Below are positions 1-10,469 of a DNA stretch of 64,000 nt, piece by piece. The notes below the pieces were generated by a model that saw only the letters and a program-made list of their open reading frames with translations, had not been told where the DNA came from and ran no database searches. The position numbers and the translations under genes are program-made. This DNA is from Acanthopleura granulata (Eukaryota; Mollusca; Polyplacophora; Chitonida; Chitonidae). Numbering within the stretch: the first letter of the stretch is position 1; the number at the start of each line of letters is the position of its first letter. The stretch is taken from positions 15,230,566 to 15,294,565 of the forward strand of contig JABBOT010000009.1 in NCBI GenBank assembly GCA_016165875.1, given 5' to 3'.

Positions 1-426
1 TTGTAACGCGTTCTCCCTAATGTTTATGACAAATGAGTGATGCTCCAATGCAAAATAACAGCATGGTAAGGCTACTTGCCAATCTTAATAACACAGTAGT
101 ATTCATCTTTAAGTTAAACATCAAACAGAACGCGACTATTCTTTTAATACTGTAAACACAAGAACGAAGTTCAACAGATCAATCTAACTAGTTTTCTATA
201 TATTCTCTATACCATTCCATGCTAAAATTGGCAGACTGGTCCTACCATGCGGTAAAGTGATGACGTCCCATCACAAAGGGGCATCACTCTCATCACATCT
301 CAAAACCTGCATATTGTTATGATCAGATGGCCAAAAAGATTAGCCAAACAGGAAGTAACCAGAACAAGGTGGTGTAGACTGTATCTTCACTCCTGGGAAC
401 ATAACGCTTGGATACTCAGAACTTAC
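1..426 (-). other. MDH2: Partial MDH2 intron
   Basis: Follows the last visible MDH2 exon, whose donor GTAAGT reads as acttac at 421–426 on the plus strand. I found no further MDH2 exon (the family's GSATLSMAYAG segment is expected next), and the frames here look non-coding. Confidence 0.7.
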
Positions 427-3400
427 CGCCCCAGCTTTGGCCTCTACCACCTCTGTTCCAGCATTCTGTATTCGAACTGTAAGTTTCGCTCTCTCATCCT
501 TAAGAACATTAAAACAAGCAAATTTCAGTTAATTTCTGTTCCAACATTTTCATTTTATACCAGTAAACTGTCTATGATATATTATTTTTAAAATATCAAC
601 CAAAACAATCCATCCAATTTATCAAAATATTCAAACTTGAGGTCATTTCGTTCTTTTGCCTTTCCCTTTATTTATTACATTCCACTGTGCTCTTGCATGT
701 GAAAGGCTCATTAAAAACAATGAATGTCCCTATTACAAAACTCCATTCTTTTACCTTATTGATTAACAAAAGTCAAGCACAAGTACACAGCACTTGGTAT
801 AGTAATTCACCTAAAGCCTGTGAAAGTGCACTTTCAGAAACACACGTAGGCCTTAAAGTGATACTTTTGATGCCAACACTGAAATTTTTCCAATAAGAAA
901 TAAATCAAACTTCAGGAAAAAAAATACTTTTAAGCGGCAATGTATGAAGACTGATGAATCAAACAGAATAAAGCAAAAACTGTAGACTGAAGAAAGTTAA
1001 ACTTTAGGTGAAAGACTGTAGACATAACGGTTATTGAGCAGCGTGCCCAGCACAGGGTGTCATATGGGCCTTGTCTTACCTGTGGGAAGGACATAGGGGG
1101 CGTGGCCTGTGAGATGAGGGGGATGATTGTCACACCTGAGTGCCCACCAATGACGGGTACATTCACCTTAGACGCGTCCAATCCCTGTCACAGAAACACA
1201 ACAGAGGATGGGTAACCTGAGGACACTGCTCATTCTAGGTACATGTAGGCCATCACATACTGTAGTACGTGTACAATGGTAACACATAGTTTCTAGCATA
1301 TTCTGAAGAATTTATTTACATATTTACTTGAAATTATAATGTTCATTATGAATTTCTCACTCATGTGATGGCTGTCAGTCTTATGGTGACGGAAACCAGA
1401 GTGCCCAGAGTAAACCACCAGCCTCTGGCAAGTCAATGACAAAATTTCTCATCTTTGGCGCACAAATATGGTTCGCTCTAGCGGGCTTACCCATCGATTT
1501 ATTATCTATAGAGGCAAAGCCCTAGATCCTTACAACTCCCTGCAGTTGTATTTTGCTAACAAATCATGCTGTCCCTCTCACTGTGATGCTGGCATCGATA
1601 AATCACTCAATTTTCATAGACTCACATGTCTAAACTGTTCGTTTGCCTTGTGCTATCCGGTTGACAACTACGTCATCGTGTTGGGGGCCTTCTAGATGGC
1701 AGGCTCTAACGACCGTGACTCGGAAGCCCGCTCATTGAGTACTCGGCTCAGGCCGGACTTATCGACCGAGACTCGGAAGTAAACTACACCACCAAAGCGG
1801 GCCCCCAAAACGATGACATAGTTGTCACCATGACCAATCTGGCACAATTGACTTTCAGAATGGATCTACTGTGGAGCAGTTTTGTACCCGTGTGCATTTC
1901 TCAAGAGGCTGTGCGATCGGACAACACAGTACTACGAACAGCTTAGACAATAAATGGGTCTACGAAAATAAATGTTTTATTGATGCCAACATTTAATTGA
2001 GAGAGACAGCAAGGTATGCTGGCAAAATACGGCTGCAGTGAGTCGTAAGGATCTAGGGTTTATTTATTTATTTGATTGGTGTTTTACGCCGTACTCTAAG
2101 AATATTTCACTTATACGACGGCGGCCAGCATTATGGTGGGAGGAAACCGGGCAGAGACCGGGGGAAACCCACGACCATCCGCAGGTTGCTGGCAGACCTT
2201 CCCACGTACGCACGGAGAGTAAGCCAGCATGAGCTGGTCTTGAACTCACAGCGACCGCATTGGTGGGAGGCTTCGGGTCATTGTGCTGCGATAGCGTGCT
2301 AACCAACTGAGCCACGGAGGCCCCCGATCTAGGGTTTAGCCTCTACAGATAATAACCTATGATTAAGCCTGCTAGAGCTAAAATGTTGTACATATTGGTT
2401 GATAATAAAATGGTCTTCAAACAGCCCAAGATTGCCAAGATAACAGCCAATGCCTGCATGGCGTCATGAACGTCTCACGAAGAATGAGAAAAATATCCCT
2501 GTACAAGACCAGAATTGAACACACACCTTAGGCCATATTTCAAAAATATCTCTGTTCCAGGTAACCCGTCCGACCCTCCAAAAAAGGACCCTACTCTAAA
2601 ATTTTTATTGGGCATTAGATGGAATTTATTTTTTTAATTTTGTCTCCATGTTAATTTCTTTAAAATCCTTTTCTGTATTTCATTAGCAATAAAGAATAAA
2701 AAAAAAAACATTTCCCTACCAACCGACCCTATTTTTTGTGATAGGGTTGTGTTACCTGCAACTACAATTTTTTAAGGATGGCCTTATGTGTCAGCGATTA
2801 GGAATCAGTCACCTTACCAGTTACCAATGAGTATGTCCCATATATAGCTGCTATGTATACGGTTGGAAACCGAGCATCCACCCTCTCAAGTATGGTATCA
2901 ACCAGGCAATGTAAGTGTTTTATCTCCATTACATACATCTGGTTCTCTACTAGCCCTCTTGTATACACAGGCATGTATTCTAATACCCTTCACCTGGCCG
3001 ACACTTCCACACACATGTACGTTCACCATGTTTAACATTAAGTTTCACAAGTTCAGCTGATTTACCATCCTTACACTCAAAGTTAGATCAGCAAGTTTCC
3101 ATAACTGATTTCCGTGACTAAAGTGAACATAAAGTCTGCCACAGCACATACTGTACACAGAAAAAAGAAGTAAGCCATAGGTATCACAGAAAAATATTTT
3201 TAAAAACCCAATCGCACTTTAAAAGCCGAGAAAACCGAATTCAGCTCTGGAAAGTGGGTAATATTGGACATTTCTTTCCAAGAAGCCAGTTTGAAAAAGC
3301 CCTGAAAAACCTGGCTCATCACCAACCCTGAAAACATCATGTGGTATTCTGGCTGCAACATCACAATGCCTCAGCTAACAACTGTTACTAGGGGGTAAGT

Positions 3401-6400
3401 AAACAGATATCTGAGCAATAAATCAGAGTCTGAGCCTATTTTAAGTGTTTTGTAAGCATTTTGATCCAACTGCACAGTCATGGATTTACGTAGACTTCAG
3501 AACGGCGACCTGTGTTTCAATGCTTATGTGCTGGGCCAGAGGTATCATTAATTTGTCTGAGCGAGTTGGCAAGAAAACCTTCACGGGACAACCACTGGTT
3601 GAAAATCAGAGGATTTTGTAGCACAATTTTTCTTACAAAGTGGCGAAGACAGACTTATACTGGAAATGTTTTCCTACTATTGACAGGAAAGAACGTGTTC
3701 CAAATACCCTACTGTGTTTGGGATATTCTCCATGTCCACAGGCAGCCAATGCTGACACCCATGAAGGCGAACATGCAGCTGTGTAAAGAACTGCTGAAAG
3801 ATGACGCTGTGCCCACAAAGTTTGCTCTGAGAAAACTGCTGAACTCAAATGACACTTTGGTTGTTTGAAAACGAAACTGCAAAATGTGGACCTCGGTATT
3901 TATTGTTTTTGTGTCTATTTTTTCTCTATCCCAATTTTTTTGTCTGGTCACATACATTTCCATCTAATTTTGGAGCCTTGCGTCCTTTATTTCTGAGGTA
4001 ATGTGATGTCACTTCAGATGGGTAACATGGTGTGACCAAATGACTGGATAGGTAGTGACCATCATTGCAATTTATTCTGCTGATAAACCTTGTAAAATTT
4101 TAAAAACATTTTTAGAACACCTCTGAAAAACCTTTTTGGGAAGTCATACATGTTTAGTGGCTGACTTTATGTTCACTTTAAGTCATATACCGATTTAAAA
4201 ATGATTCAGCTTGCTTTTAGTCCAGTTTTTACTTTTCCTTCATGGCTAACATAGGATCTTAATAATTTGTCACATCATACATGTGAAGGATGAAGCAAAT
4301 TCGGTACCTTTGCCTCTGCGATGAATGTGTTTGACCTGACTACGTCCAGGGTGGTGACACCGAATATTCTATTGGGGTCGTACACCTTGTTTTTCTTGAA
4401 GACTTCTGAAGCAATTGGTACTGTAGAGTTTACCTGTAGAAGAAAACAGGCTGTCATAATTATATGGTGCCATTTAATGGGAGTTTTTTTCTTTAACTCA
4501 ATTCTTTGTTGTTTAACGGCCTACCCACAAATTTTCACATATATGATGGCAGCTGTGAGTTCAAGTCCAGCTCATACTGGCTTCCTCTCTGGCCATACGT
4601 GGGAAGCTGTGCCAGCACCCTGCGGATGGTCGTAAGTTTCCCCCTGGCTCCGCCCGGTTTCCTCCCATCATAATGCTGGCCACCGTCGTATAAGTGAAAT
4701 ATTCTTGAGTACGGTGTAAAACAACAATCAAATAAATAAATAAATAATGATGGCAATCAGTATTGTGATTGGAGGAAACCTGAGTGTCTGACAAATGCCA
4801 CTGACCATTCGCAAGACACTGACAAACTTTCCCATGGGTGATGTACAGACTTAAACACCATATTAGTGGTAGACAAACAGTCTTGAACAACCACAACCAT
4901 GCCACATGTACATGTACTTTCAATATCGTCTTCACTATTAAGACTTATCTGTAGCTGGTTTGTTACGATGCCATTACCAGTTCATCTCCTGATTTTATTC
5001 ATCTGTTTAAAGTCTCTTGTCTTGCACTTAAATTTAATGAAAAAATCAAAATACCCTCAAAACACTGCAGGTATTTAATTGTCAAAAACTGACTTGCATG
5101 AAGACAGAGCATGAAGGAGATACATAGCCAAAGACAATCTAGATATAAGCTGCTCTCTCCAGACTTAGAAAAAAAGACACACTGTTTATAAACCTGATAA
5201 ATCCAGACCAGTGGAAAAACTGGCTCAAGTGAGACTTGACCTACTGTCTAAGGGCCTGGATATAACCTGACTGCTCCTACAGCTAAGATATCCAGCCAGA
5301 TGGGAATGTCCTGCTTCACAATTACAATGTAAGTCTGGCACACAGGAGAATAAGATACAACTTAACTCATATGAGGGCATGGGATTGGTGCCAGTAACAA
5401 GACCATAGGACTTCCTGATTAATTTATTTCATTGGAGCTTTACACAAGAATATTTCACTCGGCCCATACCAAAAATGTCTGTGTTGCAGGTAACCCTACT
5501 AACCCTCAAAAAAATTACCCCACTCTAAAATTTTTATTGGGCTTTAGATGGAATTTATTTTTTTACTTTTCTCTCCATGCTAATTTCTTCAAAATTCCGA
5601 TCTATTGCAAAATATTTCCCCACCTACCGACCCTATATTTTGTGATAGGTTTGTGTTACCTGCAACAACAATTTTTTTTAAGGATGACCTCATCTGACAG
5701 CAGCCAGCAATATGGTGGGAGGAAACCAAGCAGAGCTCGGTGGAAACCCACAACCACCTGAATGTTGCTGGTAGACCTTCCCACATACAGGAAGCCAGCA
5801 CGAGCTGATGAACTCGCAGCAACTGCATAGGCCCACTGGTCATTGTGCTACGTTAGCAGTAACCAGGTTTATAACCAGATATACCTGTTGGGTAGAGTTG
5901 AACACAAAAACTTACTGGGTTTGTTACAATTCCAATCATGGCATCTGGGCAGAACTCTGTACAAGCCTGACACAAATCTCGGACGATTGAGGCATTTGTG
6001 TTAAACAGATCATCCCGGGTCATTCCTGAAATATACACGGACAACACAAAATTACACCCATTACAGTTACATGCCTTGCCTGATTCTGAGAGTTCTACTC
6101 ATCTTGGAAAAGGTGTTTTGAGGTTTGGTTGCAAGTTAAAACGATATCTAACTTGACAAATGTAAGTTTCAGCATGAAGAGTAATATTTTATGACACTTT
6201 ATATTTGCCTCCAGAAATGCACTCTTTCAGGCACAGTTTTTATTTAATTTTATCGCAGTCCTACATGTGCCAGCCCACCTGGCTTCCTGGGCACTCCTGC
6301 GGGGATGATGACAACTTGTGCTCCTGTCAGACAGTCCTTCAGCTGCTCAGGGCCCAAGTGACCCGAGACTTTGGGACGCGTCTCAATGTGGCTGAGATCT

Positions 6401-9400
6401 GCGGCCACGCCGGGCGTGTGAGCGATATCATAGAGGGCGAGCTGACTAATGAGGGAAGATCTCTTGAGGAGGAGGGAGAGAGGCTGGCCTATGCCGCCGC
6501 TGGCTCCCAGCACTGCCACCTTACAGTTTGCATGGTGCTGCAATTGAAAAACAGGATATCAGAACAATGTAAACAACTGACAATGTAATGAACTAATTTA
6601 TGTAACTTTTTGATTTGATCATTTTTGCTTAACAATGCAAATACTCAATTATACATATACATGTGAACAGCATGGAGGTCACTTTCATGAGTAAAGGAAA
6701 CGAGCGCAGGGGATAAACTGCTGACCCTTTGACAAGTTAATGACAGACTTTTCCACGTATAAATATGCACCATATTCGTGGGAGACAAGTGGTCAAATGG
6801 ATTCTGCCAATAGCCACAGGAGAGTCATCGGCCACTAATTGTGACTGAGGCTAAACAAAGAGTGGGAATGGGGGAATCTACAAATTCTTTGTATCTCAAT
6901 TTTATTTTATCAATCTCAATTTTATATTTTCTCTCAATATTTAAATCATTAAACTCATTGGCGTTGGAGTCAACTGGGATAGTCATCTTCTAGCAATTCC
7001 CTACCAATCAACCCTATTTTTCTGATTGCATCTGGTTACACCCTACATAGAATTACATGTATAAATTTTTGCCTTACACAGAATTATCATTTTCGCCCTA
7101 CATAGAATTATCAATTTTTGCCTCACATAGAATTATCAATTTTAAAGGATGGCTTCTGGACAGTTGGGTTTAGGGGAGACACCTCCTTGGAAGGAGCAAA
7201 CAATTTTAAATTAATAACAATATAAAACGAACACCAAAAAATAAAAAAAATGAGAACAAAAAAACTTAACTCAGTTCTAGGGATCAGAAATGTGGTTTAT
7301 TATAATACATGAGTATAAAATCTTGATGAAACCTTTAATAATACTGTAGTAATTCCAAGTCAGCAATAAGCTTTCACTTGCTACTGGGGATGGAGTTTTG
7401 CGTTTATTCTCAACTGAGGGGTGCATTTTTTGAAATGCAGACATGTTTTTCAGCTTGTGCGTGCATTTGGCTCTTTTTTCTTGATAGCTATGATGAGTGA
7501 TCAACTCAGTATTAGCAGATGAATAAAAAAAAAATTAAGATACATGTACATGCAAATGGAATTATGCATGAAGCCAAAAAGCAAGTTTTTGATCCCAAGC
7601 ACTGAAAACAACAACTAAAATCAACATAAACCAGCAAAGTTTGAAGCATTCATCAAACAGCAAAAAAGCTAACATGGTACCACCTGATGAGCATCTGTGT
7701 GGCTTGCCACTTGAAGCAACTGGGGGTAAAATTAAGTTAGAAATCAGAGCAGATCCACATCTGTGTGATCACATATAAACATCCTTCTTATGATTCATCA
7801 CACATACAGAATCGTACAAACTGTGCGACATGCTAAGTGTTATTTTGAAATTTTAGTAGGCTGTAGTGAAGATGGGAGTGGTGTTACCTAGTAAAGTGAC
7901 GTGAATTCATTGAAGAATGTCATTTTCACAATGGACAACAGAAAAGTTGGTCAGCAACGTACAATCTGAATGGTACAGAAACAGTCTTTACAAACGCCCT
8001 TTATGATTTGTTCTCTTGCAAACGAAAGTCCTTTGTACATGTTTTTCTGTGAAATCATGTTGAAACAAGTCTGCATTGATTTTTACGAAAGAATTTCAAA
8101 CGATTTGAGCCTATAATTTGCAACTATAGACTGTATCTTCCAAAATTAGCAACAAAGTTTTGACCCTGAGTTAGCTAGCCTGGAGTTAATAAACAATGAC
8201 CACAGTGAAGTGCTAATACATACATATGTATATGCTGTCTCTGGGTAAATGTAAACTTTTGAGAACATTTGATACATCGGAGTGCCATTCAAATATACTT
8301 TTTCTGAAATAAACATTACTTTGGGCAGTTTTGGAAAACAAAATTTCCCATGTACTGTACCTAAGGCCAATGACACTTGATCGCTATTTTCCTGTCACTG
8401 CCCGCATGCATTTTCACAACCAACATCATTTTGTCATTATTTCCGAATTTTTTCATCATTTACCTGCTTTTTAGTAGCTCACAACTTCATTTACACACTA
8501 CGTTGTGGAAGTTTGCTCTTATAAGTTTTTTAACCCGTGCGCTTCGGTTTTGTTACATAGGATTTAGTCCATCTATTTGAACTCTGCGTTTTATTCTGAC
8601 ATTGACATTCTGATTCATCACAGCCCCGTGTCCATAACCCGAACTCAACAAAATCGCCCCACATATCTCCGAACTTGAAGTCGGTGGACATAAGTAGCAC
8701 TCCACTCCAACAGCTCACTGTTGGCAGTCATTCTGAAAAATCTTGTAACTTACTTTTGGTCCCGAAATGTAACAGAGTTCTAGCATTGAAAATATCTTGA
8801 AAACTACGACGTTTTCATTGTCATCTGTAGGCTCTACTTCAATCTTCACAATATAAAACTGAGAAGGGTATAAAAAAAATTCGTTTTTGCCAGTTTTGAA
8901 TACACGTGAGTTGGCGAGACATGAGCGTGGACCTCTCTGAGAACAGCTCCACTGACTTCGGGTTCAGAGATCTGCTGTGATTTTATTGAATTCGGATGAT
9001 GACTCAGTGTTGCGATGAATTTCAGAATTTTAAAATAACATCCTGCGCCCATCTAGATGGAATACATAGAATGTAGCTTTGTCCAGGAAAGGTCTAGAGC
9101 TTGTTGGGGCGCATAGCTCTGACACCAAATCATTTAGTACCTAAAAGAAGTTAATTTCATCTGTAGTTAGTGCACTTTCGTTTCGTTTCACTTTTCTTTT
9201 TTGGGAGGCAGCAAAAGTTATGAAAAGTTATGTGATCACTGCCGTTTACTAAACTTTAATGTGTATTATTTCAAATAAAATGTACAATAATTCCGCTTTA
9301 TTGTAACGGGGGAATTATTACCTTTGACCACTGATCCTTCCTTGTAGCATTATAATTAAAAGCCTTCTCTATATATACACAGGTTCTAGTACATAAATAA

Positions 9401-10060
9401 AGAATAATGAAATCTAGGACCCTGCACGCATCCTCCTGAAATATTTTCATAATGCGAAACAAGCAATCAAGTTTCATTAGCCCAAGAAAACATCAAATAA
9501 ATTACAATTTTGGGCAACCTTTCTTTACTTTAGCATATATACCCATACTTTGAAATATGAGTAAGTTATATTTTCCCTGGCACCAGTTATGAAAACAAGA
9601 AATTACACGAAGACTTACTTTTAATTTTGAAAGTCAGTTAGTCAGTAAACTGACGTGACCTTTAAATTTAACCTTTTGAAAGATCTATTTTCCTCCTTTT
9701 AATTTCTTCTTTTCCCCTCACATTGCGATTATCGTACAGGTGCAAAGTAGAGAATATAAGTCACATACTGACTCCAAGATAAAAATCTATGATAACGTAG
9801 TCAGAAAAAAAAACATATCTTCGCCCTGAATATGAACGCTGATAAGGCAAACATCACGTAACCAAAGCGCATTTGCAATATATACAACATGTGTGGCAGG
9901 TCGGTGCAAACTTTCGGCTGCACTCAATGTCACTTGGGGGTGAACTGCAAAACAGTCCGAGTTAGCAACACCTTTAGTCCTGCAATCTTACCGATGGCGA
10001 TGAACTGAATCCCCTGCATATAAATGCCACGGTGGTAGGGCGAGTTAACCTTGAGAACAT
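427..10060 (-). CDS. MDH2: Mitochondrial malate dehydrogenase, six coding exons, 3' end outside window
   Basis: Interconverts malate and oxaloacetate with NAD in the mitochondrial matrix (TCA cycle, malate–aspartate shuttle). Exons in reading order: 10060–9992, 6537–6279, 6025–5916, 4433–4308, 1184–1080 and 498–427. All junctions are GT–AG and phases join to one frame of 247 codons. The first 23 residues form an Arg/Ser-rich transit peptide starting MFSRLTRP. Then come the NAD motif GASGGIGQ (34–41), substrate-binding arginines in PRKPGMTR (107, 113), and the catalytic pair Asp176 (TTLDVVR) and His203 (IGGHSG). The vertebrate enzyme has about 338 residues, so roughly 90 C-terminal residues are left of position 1. 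I chose the ATG at 10060 because it has A at -3. An in-frame ATG at 10075 would add five residues but has a weak context, and an in-frame stop lies just upstream of it. The gene is divergent from STYXL1. Confidence 0.96.
2063..2325 (-). mobile_element. Full-length tRNA-derived SINE with 13-bp target-site duplication
   Basis: Read on the minus strand it starts with a tRNA-like head (GGCCTCCGTGGCTCAGTTGG, a good A box; GAGTTCAAGACC as B box). A conserved body follows, then a 3' domain ending in GTAAAACACCAATCAAATAA and a short A/T-rich tail. Perfect 13-bp direct repeats GATCTAGGGTTTA flank it at 2050–2062 and 2326–2338. The 3' domain resembles the Nin-DC class of metazoan SINEs; the class name is from memory and tentative. 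Confidence 0.9.
2531..2783. mobile_element. Harbinger-like MITE, copy 1, TTA target duplication
   Basis: Its ends are imperfect inverted repeats (left GGCCATATTTCAAAAA, right reversed GGCCATCCTTAAAAAA). Both arms also contain CAGGTAAC about 30 bp in. TTA flanks both sides (2528–2530 and 2784–2786), the pattern expected of PIF/Harbinger-type elements. No transposase is present, and a similar 229-bp copy lies at 5461–5689. Confidence 0.75.
3512..3868 (+). other. Protein-like open frame inside MDH2 intron 4, unrecognised
   Basis: A 118-codon open frame on the strand opposite MDH2. Its last third (about 3740–3868) reads like protein, with segments such as [20 protein letters not shown] and a terminal TGA; the first part does not. 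An acceptor-like sequence (tccatgtccacag) ends near 3740, but using it would force another frame. No polyadenylation signal follows closely. It may be a decayed exon, part of an old retrocopy, or chance. Confidence 0.2.
4552..4746 (+). mobile_element. 5'-truncated SINE with 9-bp target-site duplication
   Basis: Same family as 2063–2325 but in plus orientation. It begins just before the B box (GAGTTCAAGTCC) and lacks the A box. It ends with GTAAAACAACAATCAAATAA and (AAAT)n. ATGATGGCA is repeated at 4543–4551 and 4747–4755, so the truncation dates from insertion. It sits in MDH2 intron 3. Confidence 0.85.
5418..5866 (-). mobile_element. SINE split by a MITE insertion
   Basis: The SINE 3' domain (5418–5460) and its body and head (5690–5866) belong to one minus-strand copy. 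They are separated by the MITE at 5461–5689. The break falls where other copies read CACTTATACGACGG, at the TTA. The copy is diverged and I saw no clear flanking duplication. Confidence 0.8.
5461..5689. mobile_element. Harbinger-like MITE, copy 2, nested in a SINE
   Basis: Very similar to 2531–2783 along its length: inverted ends beginning GGCCCAT and reversed GGTCATCCTTAAAAAA, internal TTGCAGGTAAC in both arms, and a shared A/T-rich middle. It inserted into the TTA of a SINE, as expected for a TTA-targeting element. Confidence 0.8.
6990..7153. repeat. Right half of a Harbinger-like MITE with an internal ~25-bp tandem array
   Basis: CCCTACCAATCAACCCTATT at its start and AAAGGATGGC at its end match the right half of the copies at 2531 and 5461. 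Between them, four units of CCCTACATAGAATTATCAAT type occupy 7039–7144 (first unit about 32 bp, the others 24–25 bp). The array appears to have grown inside the element. Confidence 0.55.
8715..8858 (-). other. Possible coding exon nested in MDH2 intron 1
   Basis: On the minus strand a pyrimidine-rich acceptor (ATACCCTTCTCAG) is followed by 47 open codons and TGA. Residues include [20 protein letters not shown] and end in QNDCQQ. An AATAAA on the same strand lies about 120 bp further on (8590–8595), as for a last exon. A donor-like CCAAAA/GTAAGT inside it would allow an alternative ending. I recognise no family and found no convincing upstream exon. Confidence 0.25.
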
Positions 10061-10469
10061 CGTGATTAATTTCATAGAGCAACTTCAACCGGCCTGGCTG
10101 GGAGAAAAGATGGCGTGGTGACCCGGAAGCAGACGAAATGTCGATTGAACCAGCGTAGGAAGACCTGTCGGCGCGTGGTACCTTGGTAACGCATCATCTC
10201 ATTTTAATCTTATGTACAAGAATTCATGAAAAAATGTATTGATCTATTGTGACATTAATGTTACATTTACATAGTGATTTTTCTTTACATTTGCCCAGTA
10301 ACGATAGGAAATGTGTATGTTTAGCAAGTACTATTTTTGTAGCGGATTCTTACTTTGTATATCTTAGAAGTACTTCGCCATCTGAGACATGAATACGCCG
10401 GTTAACTGAAAGCAAAACCGTGAACTTCAACTGCAGGCCTTAAGCTGGGTGGTTTGGAAATACGTCACT
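10061..10469. promoter_or_regulatory. Shared divergent promoter of MDH2 and STYXL1
   Basis: The start codons of the two genes are 409 bp apart, back to back. There is no clear TATA box. An ETS/GABP-type site CCGGAAG (10123–10129) and a YY1-type AAGATGGCG (10107–10115) lie near the MDH2 side; both are typical of bidirectional promoters of mitochondrial genes. An imperfect palindrome GTACCTTGGTAAC lies at 10178–10190. A six-codon upstream frame (ATG at 10389, TGA ending 10409) would precede STYXL1 if transcription starts upstream of it. The transcription starts themselves cannot be read from sequence. Confidence 0.75.

Larger units (their letters stand above)
1185..4307 (-). other. MDH2 intron 4 with SINE and MITE
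   Basis: Intron between the exons at 4433–4308 and 1184–1080. It holds a full-length SINE (2063–2325), a MITE (2531–2783) and a protein-like open frame on the plus strand (3512–3868). The rest, including 3060–3500 and 3970–4300, shows nothing recognisable. Confidence 0.75.
6538..9991 (-). other. MDH2 intron 1
   Basis: Separates the transit-peptide exon from the NAD-binding exon. It contains a MITE fragment with an internal tandem repeat (6990–7153) and a possible nested minus-strand exon (8715–8858). I see nothing else supportable in 7160–8700 or 8870–9990. Confidence 0.75.

Noticed and set aside
2038..2315. Overlapping frames on both strands; similar ones at 4535–4756, 5589–5843, 35399–35700 and 49854–50301
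   Set aside because: They are translations of SINE copies (recurrent peptides such as [17 protein letters not shown]), not genes.
6205..6588. 127-codon plus-strand open frame
   Set aside because: It is the antisense of MDH2 exon 2 (6279–6537), which is clearly the coding strand by homology and splice sites.
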